NCBI GenBank assembly: GCA_030710605.1
Contig: CP092880.1
Location: forward strand, 10,658,179-10,722,178
Length of the DNA stretch: 64,000 bases
DNA from: Cordylochernes scorpioides
Taxonomy: Eukaryota; Arthropoda; Arachnida; Pseudoscorpiones; Chernetidae
Direction of reading: 5' to 3'
Shown here: in pieces, positions 19,884 to 28,973 of the stretch
Position numbering within the stretch: position 1 is the stretch's first letter
Layout of the letters: each line of letters begins with the position of its first letter
Position numbers and translations under genes: made by a program
The notes under the pieces: model-generated
The model's input: only the letters and a program-made list of their open reading frames with translations
What the model was told of the DNA's origin: nothing
The model's database searches: none

Positions 19884-20470
19884 AGAACAAGTTAGATAAA
19901 CGTTTAGTTTATTTTTGTTCCACTAGATGGCGCTCTGGCATCTAGAAATGCTCATACAGGATATGCCTCTTTTATTTTTAATTAGAAAAAAAAAATATTT
20001 TTTCATTCATTGATAATTATACAATTTATGACCATAGTTTTAGAATATGCCACTTTTAATTTTGTTGAAAATATATAGTTAACTCATGTATTTACAAAAA
20101 AAATCACTAATATAGAATTAATTGTATACATTCTCTATATAACTATGAAAAATGTCTTATCGTAATTTTCTTCAAGATATTCAAAATGAAGCTACTTGAT
20201 AGTAAATAATTATTCTTCTGCTTTTCTTTTAAAACACGACTGCACCTTCAAATCTTTATCTTACAACAAAAATATATCATGACAGTAAAGTCGCCAAATT
20301 TATATATGAAAAAATGATAAAAATAAAATAATAAAAAAGATCAGGTGTTTATTATTGAGAGAAATAAAAAAAGGCATATCCTTATCACGTTCACACGAAC
20401 TTTTAGATGGCAAAGCGCCATCTAGTGGAACAGAAATCAACTAAACGTTAATTTAGCCTGTTCCCTGATA
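19884..20470. repeat. Fold-back repeat R2 with AT-rich centre
   Basis: Arms at 19884-19965 and about 20378-20470 are inverted copies containing CACTAGATGGCGCTCTGGCAT. The same arms form a tight fold-back at 49103-49350 and a half copy at 35700-35795. The 400-bp interior is AT-rich with nothing recognised. Confidence 0.75.
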
Positions 20471-20474
20471 TTTG

Positions 20475-20660
20475 ACCAACCCAATTTCTTGTTAAATCAA
20501 GAAAAGCCATCCACGAACACGTTTCGGGCTGTTGGCTCTCGTCAGCGGGATGCAGACTGTACCTCTACAACCAAAAATATTTTGGTCCCACAAGCTTCTT
20601 GAGAAATCAAGAAATGGGTATTTAAGGCCAAACTTGCGTAAATACGCTAAACATGTGAAA
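20475..20660 (-). repeat. Hammerhead-bearing repeat (family H), copy 2
   Basis: The minus strand repeats the element at 8241-8401 with about 15-20% divergence, starting AAATACCCATTTCTTGATTTC and ending AAATTGGGTTGGTCAAAT. The hammerhead core is conserved. Confidence 0.75.
20508..20553 (-). ncRNA. Minimal hammerhead ribozyme, copy 2
   Basis: On the minus strand: stem I 5' strand GCATCCCG (20553-20546), core CTGACGA (20545-20539), stem II GAGC with GCCC (one A-C mismatch) and loop CAACA, GAAA (20525-20522), two-pair stem III (AC with GT, loop GT), cleavage triplet GTT with U17 at 20516, and stem I 3' strand CGTGGATG. Stem I pairs seven bases with a single bulged T. The stem I sequence differs from copy 1 yet still pairs, which supports a maintained structure. 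The stem II mismatch may weaken activity. Confidence 0.7.
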
Positions 20661-20747
20661 AAATAATTTAAAAAATGTCAATATATGTTTATGAAGAGAT
20701 AATACAGAAGTAAAATTGTACTGAGAAAGTCATATTCTCATTATCAA

Positions 20748-20985
20748 AAAGGAAAACATTCACTGCAGGATTTGTGGAAATATGATATATGATTAAATCT
20801 CCCACTATATCATAGAATGCAAATATTTAGGTGAAGATAGAGAAAATAACTCTTAAAAACACCTTCTGGAGACTTAGCAACTCACTGAAGACGCTGAGAA
20901 CTATTTCAGAGGGAAAAAGTATAGCAGTGGAGCTCTATAATTTCTACAGATCAATTGTAAATAGATTCCCATACACAAAATAGGT
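20748..20985 (+). pseudogene. LINE C-terminal zinc-finger remnant
   Basis: The plus strand encodes HCRICGN, then after a stop ISHYIIECKYLGEDRE, a CCHC zinc finger arrangement typical of the extreme C-terminus of RNase H-bearing LINEs. It is followed by a helical-looking stretch with stops. Nothing upstream of it is recognisable. Confidence 0.55.
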
Positions 20986-20999
20986 AGTGAGGAAAAAGG

Positions 21000-21255
21000 C
21001 ATCTCTTGATTGTGAAACTGAAAGTTGCTGATGGCTTGCGCCATCTTTCGGAATAAATATCAACAAATTGTTGATTTTCAATTATTCCAGAATTGGCCAA
21101 ATACCCATTTTATATTAATCGAGATAACCATTAAACAACAATGGTTATTTGACAAATTCTGGAATAAATAAAAAAATCAACGATTTGTTTATATTTTATC
21201 CGACATATGGGGCAAGCCATCAGCAACTTTTAGTTGCACGATTAGGAGATGTATT
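21000..21255. repeat. Fold-back repeat R3
   Basis: Arms at about 21000-21103 and 21145-21255 share GATGGCTTGCGCCATCTTTC and AATTATTCCAGAATTGGCC. Relatives: 61059-61242 (complete fold-back) and 36060-36160 (one arm). The sequence AATTGGCCAAATACCCAT overlaps the family-H ends. Confidence 0.7.
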
Positions 21256-21282
21256 TTTCTTAATTTATATACATATATGTAA

Positions 21283-21604
21283 GCAATGGTCGCCTCTCCC
21301 GTCAAAATAAACGTCAGAATCTGACGCCATCTATTGACCGTCGCCGCAATTAGCGACATCGGGTCGGTGACAAAGCCACAACACCATCTTTGGCAAACTG
21401 ATAAGCGTCCACCTAGAGACCATGGTTTCGGGCTAATGGCCCTCGTCAGTTAGCCCGAAACCATGGTCTCTAGGTGGACGCTTATCAGTTTGCCAAAGTT
21501 GGTGTTGTGGCTTTGTCACCGACCCGATGCCGCTAGTTGCGGCGACGGTCAATAGATGGCGTCAGATTCTGACGTTAATTTTGACGGGAGAGGCGACCAT
21601 TGCT
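21283..21604. repeat. 150-bp-arm palindrome with hammerhead core at centre
   Basis: Arms 21285-21434 and 21451-21604 are nearly perfect inverted copies, from AAGCAATGGTCGCCTCTCCC inward to TTTCGGGCTAA. The 16-bp centre holds CCTCGTCAG. Related single arms occur near 39085-39140 and 40690-40770. No coding sequence. Confidence 0.85.
21416..21449 (-). ncRNA. Hammerhead core lacking stem I
   Basis: The minus strand has CTGACGA (21449-21443), stem II GGGC with GCCC and loop CATTA, GAAA (21429-21426), stem III ACC with GGT and a GTC cleavage triplet (C at 21418). The stem I 5' strand has been replaced by the inverted arm, because the palindrome centre lies exactly at the core. Likely inactive as a standard hammerhead. 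Confidence 0.55.
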
Positions 21605-22562
21605 TCCATGGATTAATTTCCTCCCGGCAAATTTTCCATCTATATATATATCTCGAATCCTGTCGACTCTTGTAGAATCCTGTCGTTGTGGAATCCTGTC
21701 CTCTTAATCTATGATGTGAGATCCTGTCTACTCTCTCTATACCGTGATAACCGAGGGTCTCTCGCTGTGGTAACCGAGAGGGTCAAACCTGTAGTAACCG
21801 AGAGGGACAGTCAGGGCGTTTCCAGTACCTTTCTGCACTTTGGAAGACCTTTAACAGTTCTCACAGAGTACAGGCAGTCATGGTAGAGGCAGAGTGGAAA
21901 GCTTGGGGATGTCCACACAAAAAACTAAGGGACACAGTTGTAGTAGGAAAGTTCCGTGAACAGATAAAAGTCGAGCTAGGAGCGAAAGATGGAGAGATAA
22001 GAAGTTTTCTTACTGGTCTACGGCATGGTCGAGCATCAGAAGATGAAGTGACGAGGACTCCCGCTGATGGTGAAGTGACTGTAAAGTGACTGTTTATTTC
22101 TGGTCCTGTTGGAGGCTTATATATCTTTGCAAAAGGAAGTATTGGATTTCAGCGGATGCTACAAGGGCGTGTATCGGAAGATGTCATTGTATTTTCCTGT
22201 AAACGCCCTGAGATCTTGCTATCTTTAGGCCTCTTTGTACTGTCAATCATGCGTATAATTATTTACAGATGTGTTTCTATTATACAACATGAAAATCTTG
22301 TTTTAAGTATTATACAATATGAGGTTGTTGGTTTAAATTACCATATATCTATCATTTCCCTGAAGAGAGGGAAATCAAGTCACTGAAACTTCAGGAGTTA
22401 AATAAATTATTGGTTGATATACCCTCTCTCTAAGGTGAAACTCAACACGTGATACGTAAAGTTCTTGTTTAATTGATTCATTTGATAAAGAGAAAAATAT
22501 TACCAAAAAGGTTTTAAAATAAAATAACAAAGTCACAAATTATTATTTAACATACAATAAAC
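21605..22562 (+). other. Unrecognised region
   Basis: Small open frames (21686-21886, 21880-22089) are present. The sequence has locally repeated ATCCTGTC and AACCGAGAGGG motifs. I recognise no domain and no terminal repeats. It could be an LTR or leader region of a retroelement, but nothing proves that. Confidence 0.3.
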
Positions 22563-22657
22563 ATTATATAAAAGGGCGTACCTGGATCTGTAAAGAAAAA
22601 GAAAAAAACAATTTTTTTCTTTTTCTTTACAGATCCAGGTATGCCCTTTTATATAAT
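22563..22657. repeat. Short palindrome (family P), intact copy
   Basis: ATTATATAAAAGGGCGTACC then TGGATCTGTAAAG form the left arm (22563-22608). Its inverted copy is at 22611-22657. The same palindrome at 28670-33475 is split by the copia element, so this copy serves as its empty-site reference. Confidence 0.85.
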
Positions 22658-23334
22658 CTTAATTAATGGATTGACTTTTGACTCAAATACAATAAACAGT
22701 AACACAAATAATATTAAAAATAACATTTTAGGTTACAAAATTGTAACAAAAACAACAATTCCAGACAAGTTCCTAAAGTAATTCAACAAAATAACAGAGA
22801 AAGGATACAGATAACTATTTCTCAAAACAATAATCAAAGGGACTAAAGAGTTAAAACACCATTTAAAAGCCGCTTGTTTGCGGGTTGTATTTTAAATGAA
22901 GCAGTAACAGCTGAGTAGACCATTTGACATTAATTAGAGCTAGAAACCATTTCAAGAAGAAGGAAAGAAGAACTTAATACCGAGGAAGAGTATTGGCCCA
23001 CGTCTAGAACATCTGGAACCGCCTGTCTTCTAGTTATTGCTTCTGTCTTCTGATACTTTAATAACGCACAGGGTGATAAAATCCCATCGTTTGGGAAACT
23101 ATTCAAATTCCCATTTTATTGACCAGCTCATTTATTTTCATTGCATGAAATTAAATTATTTCTAATATTTATTCACAACTTTTCTTATTTTTCTGTACAT
23201 AGCGCTTTTTATATTATTTCAAATGCTTTTATTCTCTATTATTTTCAAGTTTAAAATATATAGTAATTTCAATGTAACCTATAATTATATTATACAACCA
23301 ATTGAAATTATAAATTGAATATTTATCTATATAT
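22658..23334. other. AT-rich sequence, no gene seen
   Basis: No domain, long frame or shared repeat noticed. Confidence 0.4.
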
Positions 23335-23763
23335 TGTGGCATTTACTTTTATATATGTAAATATTTCCTCCTTTATCTAATTTCTTCTATTTTTGTTTTA
23401 TGCAAAGCAGGCTACATACTTGTTGTTTGTATTGAGCTATTTATTGGATCATCTCGGCTGAGTGGATCGAGACTTACTAAGAATAAAACTTTACTTAATT
23501 TTAACATCGACTGCTTCTGTTATTTTCTAGGCGACAATATATATTTTTGTTCTAATAGAAATAAATCTATATAAATTTCTATACATATTGTAGCAGATTA
23601 TTTATTATTTTATGAAAATAGTTTTAATTTATATATTTGTATTTTGATACACTGTAAAATTTTCTTATTGCCTCTCTGCTATTTTATTATTTTTAATTTG
23701 GTAGTGCCTTAAATAAATTGTTGTGTTATCCTGAAGTTTGTCTTTCCTAATTCTCTACGTTAC
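23335..23763 (+). repeat. Candidate LTR
   Basis: Starts TGTGGCATTTAC and ends TACGTTACA, and is followed directly by TTTGGTGGATATG, which looks like a primer-binding site. It contains AATAAA-type signals. No partner LTR is visible, so the assignment rests on the end structure and the gag-like sequence downstream. Confidence 0.4.
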
Positions 23764-24190
23764 ATTTGGTGGATATGATGGGTAGATTAGGGAAGACAAA
23801 CTGAAGATCGCCAAAAAGACCTTGAGGCCATGGCTGCTATGATCTACATTTTCAGAGGCTGGCTCCAGGATTGACTATTCCACTCTTCTGACAGAACCAG
23901 GTCATCCAAGTCGCTCGGGTACATCTATGTTTGAGATGACTCGGCCGAGCCAGATGGCACAAGCTATGCCAGGACTGGTCTGCCGATGAGATGGATTCCG
24001 TCTCAAAGAGTCGGGGGAGAGGGAAAGCTGAAAAAAAAAGACCCGGACAGAATCCACAGCAGACCCCTCAACCTCCATTTCCCAACCTACTGACCCATTG
24101 TTGGACCGTTGGAAACGATATTTTTATAAAAGGTCCCAATAATAGTGAAATATCTCTACCAAATATTAATTTATATTTCAATTTATAGTG
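23764..24190 (+). pseudogene. Possible LTR-element leader and gag remnant
   Basis: Frames are short. One, from 23991, encodes a basic, proline- and glutamine-rich stretch (KKRPGQNPQQTPQPPFPN) reminiscent of a gag linker. Stops are frequent. There is no RT, protease or integrase after it. Weak call. Confidence 0.3.
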
Positions 24191-24237
24191 TTATCAATAA
24201 TTTCCAGGAATGCTAAATATTTAAAGAAATACAAAAG

Positions 24238-24884
24238 TATAATAAAGTTTTATTTAAATTTCTCAAAATAATCACCGTCACTATCTATATACTTGTTCCA
24301 TTTTTTTTTCCAGATATCAAAACACCTCTGAAAATCCTCATCTTTCAGACTTTTCAAAATATTCTTCGTATTCTCCTTTATTTCAGATATTGAGTCAAAT
24401 AGACGTACTTTTAAGACTTTTTTAATTTTAGGGTAAAGGAAAAGGTAGTTGGGAGCAAGGTCAGGAGAATAGGGTGGCTGGGGTAGTGCAGCAATTCCGT
24501 GTTTAGCCAAATAGAGTTATACAGTGACGGCCGTATGTGGCCATGCGTTGTCATGATGCAAGAGCCAATTTTTCTGATGCCATTTTTCGGGTATTTTCTG
24601 ACGCACAGCCTCCCTTAAACGTCGCAATACATCAATATAGTTATGTTGATTAATGTTCTGACCCTCGGGCATGAATTCATAGTGTACCAATCCCTTTGCA
24701 TTAAAGAAAGTGATAAGAAGACACTTAAGCTTCAATTTGGTCATTCTTGCTTTCTTGAATCTTTTGACGCTTGTTCGACCAGCTCTAATTCGTGCAAACC
24801 ATTCAAATGTCCTCGATTGTGATAGGGCATCTTCTTTAAAGCCTGCTTCAACATTTGAAATTATTCGGAAGCTGTTTTCCCTAA
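24238..24884 (-). pseudogene. Mariner transposase, internally deleted
   Basis: The minus strand gives KTASE and TFEWFARI-like N-terminal pieces near 24740-24884, then TKLKLKCLLITFFNAKGLVHYEF, WLLHHDNAWPHTAV (second catalytic D) and PYSPDLAPNYLFLYPKIK (third D), ending WNKYIDSDGDYFEKFK. This is a mariner (DD34D) transposase. The part between the N-terminal helix and CLLITFF, including the second DNA-binding helix and the first catalytic aspartate, is deleted. The N-terminus continues beyond the Tc1 insertion at 26307-26370. Confidence 0.8.
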
Positions 24885-24886
24885 TA

Positions 24887-26304
24887 CACTGCGTGACATT
24901 GAAAATGGAACACCAAGAAATAGTGGCCAGAAAGTGATGAAACTCGGCAGACAGAGAGAGACAGGGACGAACAATAAGTGATCTTTATTTCAAAATGATA
25001 GTCATAATACAGAGCGAGAACGGCGTCGGCTTAGTAGCAAGTAGGACCACCGCGGACGGCGATGCACGCAGCAACACGTCTAGGTAGAGAGTCAATCAGA
25101 GTCCGGATGGCGTCCTGAGGGATGGCTCTCTATTCCCTCTCAACCATTTGCCACAGTTCGTCTTCTGAACGCGGCTGTGGCAAGGCATGCAAACGGCGTC
25201 CAATGATGTCCCAGACGTGCTCGATTGGTGAGAGTTCAGGAGAGTACGGTGGCCAGGGAAGCATCTGTACATCTTGCAGAGCTTGTTGGCTAATGCGAGC
25301 AGTGTGCGGTCGGGCGTTATCCTGCTGATAAGGGCATTGGGTACCCCCTGAAGGTAGGGGAGTGTCACCGGTCGCAGCACATCATCAACGTATCGTTGAG
25401 CCGTCATAGTGCCCTGAATACGAAGTAAAGGTGACCTGGAATCATACGCGATTGCGCCTTAAAGCATGATTCCACGTTGTCGCACGGTGGGGCGTTCCAC
25501 AATTGCTGCCGGATTGGACCTTTCTCCACGTCGACGCCACACGCGTACACGGCGACTATCACTGGACAAGCAGAAACGCGACTCATCTGAGAACACGACC
25601 CTGTGCCATTCCGTCATCCACGTCGATCTAGCCCGGCACCATTCCAAACGTTGGCGCCTATTCGGTGGGGTCAATGGCAGTCTTCTTAGCGGACGGCATG
25701 AGTGCAAGCCATTAGCAACCAATCGACGGGAAATGGTTCTGGTCGAGATGGAATGATCTAGGGTGCCTTGCACATGTTGCAGGATGGCGGTACAAGTGGC
25801 TTGTGGGGCCGCCACTGCTTGTCGAAGGATACGCCGATCCACACGTGCTGACGTCACTCTGGTTGCACCGACATTCCTATAAATTGCCACATTTCCTTGT
25901 TCCAACCATCTTCTCCACAGTCGGTGCACCGTGGACGCACCAAGGTGTGTATCAGCTGCGATTTGAAGTATGGACCAACCTGCCCTTTTCAGTCCGATCA
26001 CCATGCCCCTCGTAAAAGCGTCTGTCTGCTTGAACTGCCTCCGTTTACGATGACCTGGCTTTCTCTGTTATTACACGTGTCTTTTGACACAAGAACAAAA
26101 TTTCTACAATGATTTTCCTTGAAGAAATAACGACACGAATACTGTCCTTTCTGCAAGTTCCTTCCCTTATATCTTACTCCATGTGCGCACCAGGGCTGCG
26201 CATTTTACATCATTTGCATAACTCGGTTAGGCGCGTCTACCCTGGAATTTGCATAATTTTCTGGCCACTATTTCTTGGTGTTCCATTTTCAATGTCACGC
26301 AGTG
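24887..26304 (-). mobile_element. Tc1-like transposon inserted in mariner
   Basis: Inverted ends CACTGCGTGACATTGAAAAT (24887 onward) and their complement ending at 26304 continue for about 50 bp with the AACACCAAGAAATAGTGGCC segment. TA lies on both sides (24885-24886 and 26305-26306). The length of 1418 bp and the internal DDE transposase fit Tc1. The insertion splits the mariner coding sequence. Confidence 0.92.
25040..26004 (-). pseudogene. Tc1 transposase (DD34E), frameshifted
   Basis: From 26004 the minus strand encodes the paired helix-turn-helix region (GLKRAGWSILQIAADTHLGA, then ARVDRRILRQAV), then RRQRLEWCRARSTW, VVFSDESRFCL (first D). After frame changes near 25459 and 25400 come QDNARPHTA (second D) and PYSPELSPIEHVWD (catalytic E). 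The catalytic triad is therefore still legible but split over three frames, so the copy cannot make an active enzyme without trans help. Confidence 0.88.
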
Positions 26305-26306
26305 TA

Positions 26307-26380
26307 TAAAGCAAAACTCTATGCAGACTCGCTGTTTTTCAATACAGTCCATACTGAAGTTAGAAAATGTTCTGATATAC
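26307..26380 (-). pseudogene. Mariner transposase N-terminus beyond Tc1
   Basis: The minus strand reads CIEKQRVCIEFCF, which joins across the Tc1 insertion to GKTASE, giving the usual mariner N-terminal sequence. The rest of the mariner 5' end cannot be bounded. Confidence 0.65.
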
Positions 26381-26559
26381 TCGAGCTTATAAATTCGAAA
26401 AAACCTAAGCGCGTTCGTCTGTGTGATAAATTCTTTTTCTACGTGTTGATAAATGTTTTATCTATAAGGTCCTTATAAAATTATTTCATTATTTTGAATA
26501 TTCTACGTGATCCAGTCTGATTCCTCGAAATTATTGATCACTAGTTGTATATTACCAAA

Positions 26560-27290
26560 TCTATATATATATAAAAATGAATGTCTGTCTGTCTGTGTGT
26601 GTGTACTCTATAGATTCAAACACCATACATCCAATCCCCTTGAACTTTTGGGATATTATTAGGTATATCCCCGGAAAGGTTTTCGAAAAATAATTTCTTG
26701 AATATCTTGAATATCCTTAGAGTTATTTGCAGATTTGATCTTTAACTCGCAAGTAGCGCCACCTTGCGACGGAGATAGGCTTAGGTCTGCCCCACCCCCT
26801 GTCGAGAGAATGTAATCGTTCGGCCGCCGGCCGGATGGACAGTCCAAGTACCCACCGACCAATCAGAGGGGTCAAGATGTCCTGGCGCGCGGGGGCAGAG
26901 TTGGTGACACAGCTGTGCCAAGTAGACAAGAAAAAAGCCTCGCGGGGGCTTGCCCAAGATGACCTCCGGGAACTTCGTCCATCTTCCATAAACGACCATG
27001 ATTTTATTCAACTTATCGAGTATTTTTCAAGGGACCGGGAAAAAATGTTCACTAGATAAAACGATGATTTTGTAATGTAGAAAATTAGGAACGACAAAAT
27101 TCAGGATGACACGGCACACTGGGACCGGAAAAAAATGATCACTTTATCGAGAGATTCAAATTTAGGAGTTTCAAATTATCAAAATATATCTAATATTTTT
27201 TATAAGTTTATAGAGAATTGTTTTAACAAATGTTCGTTAGACAAACCTTTACTCGGGTAAAACCCGGGCGAAGCCGGGTACATCCGCTAG
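26560..27290 (+). mobile_element. Non-autonomous Helitron, short copy
   Basis: Starts TCTATATATATATAAAAATG after A26559 and ends CATCCGCTAG before T27291, with the hairpin CCCGGGCGAAGCCGGG 15 bp from the end. It shares the terminal regions of the element at 5713-7843. The middle (26740-26990) is GC-richer and carries a different payload, read in several overlapping frames without a recognisable product. Confidence 0.9.
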
Positions 27291-27309
27291 TATTATATAA
27301 AATAATGTT

Positions 27310-27690
27310 TTGATTTTTCCATTAAATTTGGACATTCTTACCCGGGTGCGGAAAACTGTGGTTTCGATTCCCATCCCTGGACACATTTATTTTTCCATTA
27401 TCATTACTCTTCACAATTCATCCTTTCATACTTCATCCCTAAGGTTAGAAATAATCGTTATTTCTCCTTAAAATAAATTTCGATTTTTCGTTCAAAAGAA
27501 ACACATGCGGGATAATTTTCATGTTACTCTTCATGTTTCACCTTTCCATACCTCATCCTCAAAGTTAGAAATGTCGCTATTTCTCTTTGAAAATAAATTT
27601 CGATTTTTATAAAAGAAACATTCGCGGTATAATTTCAATTTTCGTTTTACAATCATCAGCCGCGTTATATTGTATTTTAAATAATTTTCA
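27310..27690 (+). repeat. Family-B SINE, degenerate copy
   Basis: It retains a damaged tRNA-like 3' half with box B GGTTTCGATTCCC and CCTGGACAC at about 27348-27382, the CATTACTCTTCA segment, two tandem copies of the ATTTCTCTTTGAAA block, and the arm ATTCGCGGTATAATTTC with AATCATCAGCCGCG. Confidence 0.7.
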
Positions 27691-28666
27691 AATGTCGTTC
27701 TACAATCATAAGCCGTATTATATTGTATTATAAAACTTAATGTTTTAAATTTTAAAAACATTATCTTATATAAATACAAAAAAAAGAGGAAAAATATTTT
27801 AAAATAAAAATGCTTATATATAGATATAAAGTTCTTATTAAAATGTAAAGTATTTTAATTGAAATAAAAGATGTTTTTAAAAAATCAAAAATATATATCT
27901 GTATTTTATTATAATTTATATTCTAAAAATAACATGATAAAATCTGGATTAATTAATACTTATAAATCATTTTAAAAGATTTGACTTAGCCATTAGAGGT
28001 TAGATTATTCTAATATATGAATAATGAATTTATGAGAGAGAATATAAGAAAGATAAAATACATGTATTAAAATAATAGGTTTTATGAGCTTGGATGAGCA
28101 TCACTGAATAATTAAATGCTTATCTTTAGCTAGGATGGGGACGCCATTAGCATATCGTCTGGTAGAGATAACTTGCAGAAGATAAAAGTGCTTCTTCAGC
28201 AATTGGCTCATTTCCATCATAAAAAGGCGGGAATTATGAGAAATTGTTTGTCACGGCGCCATATTGAAAGATTTTCTCGTCTGCTTTTAATTAGGCTTAG
28301 TAATAAATCTTCTAGTTATCATCGTGAACTGTGACTATTATGAGATTTAATATTTTATTGATTTTATTGTTAAATTTTTGAAAATATTTATTATATATGT
28401 ATTATTTGAAATTTTGGTAATTTCGGGTAATACTATGTTGACACAAAAAATAATGTATTATATTTATAGTTACAAAGATTTTTGAATATAATATTCAAAT
28501 GTGGTATATTAGTTTAATCCTGTTTAAGCAATATTCCATACAATTTAATATTAAATTTACCCTAATCCATGTTAATATATATTAGAAAATAGAGCAACCC
28601 ATTAATAGATCTTTAATTAAAAAGACATATATTGGATCAAAATAAAATTTATTTTGAGTCAAAAGG
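27691..28666. other. AT-rich sequence, no gene seen
   Basis: About 1 kb of low-complexity AT-rich DNA. No long frames, domains or shared repeats found. Confidence 0.45.
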
Positions 28667-28669
28667 CGA

Positions 28670-28707
28670 TCCATTAATTAAGATTATATAAAAGGGCGTA
28701 CCTGGAT
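28670..28707. repeat. Palindrome P, left half, split by copia
   Basis: AAGATTATATAAAAGGGCGT leading to ACCTGGA, where the copia element begins. The other half resumes at 33310 with CTGGATCTGTAAAG, and CTGGA is the duplicated target (28703-28707 and 33310-33314). Confidence 0.85.
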
Positions 28708-28964
28708 GATATAGGCTTAGCAAAATACGGTTATTCTTTTTGAGGATTTCTGGTTGTTTTTGTACTCACGTATGTTGTAGTTACGAGGACATCCCTTTAG
28801 ATAAAAACAAATATATATTTATTTAAGGAACGACTTGTTCCATTACATATATTGTTAAGACAAGTTAGCGGTAAACATCAGCAAGGTTGAAGGTAGTTGT
28901 TGGAAGTTACGTAATCGTAGTGACGTCAGCCTCTATGATGATTAAAGTCAAAGTTTGCGTAACA
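28708..28964 (-). repeat. Copia 3' LTR
   Basis: 257 bp on the plus strand from TGATATAGGCTTAGC to TGCGTAACA. It has four Ts where its partner has five (near 28740) and two base differences from the partner. Confidence 0.95.
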
Positions 28965-28973
28965 ATTCCCTCC

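Noticed and set aside
25122..26309. Plus-strand frames within the Tc1 element
   Set aside because: The minus strand carries the recognisable transposase. Plus-strand frames show no domain.
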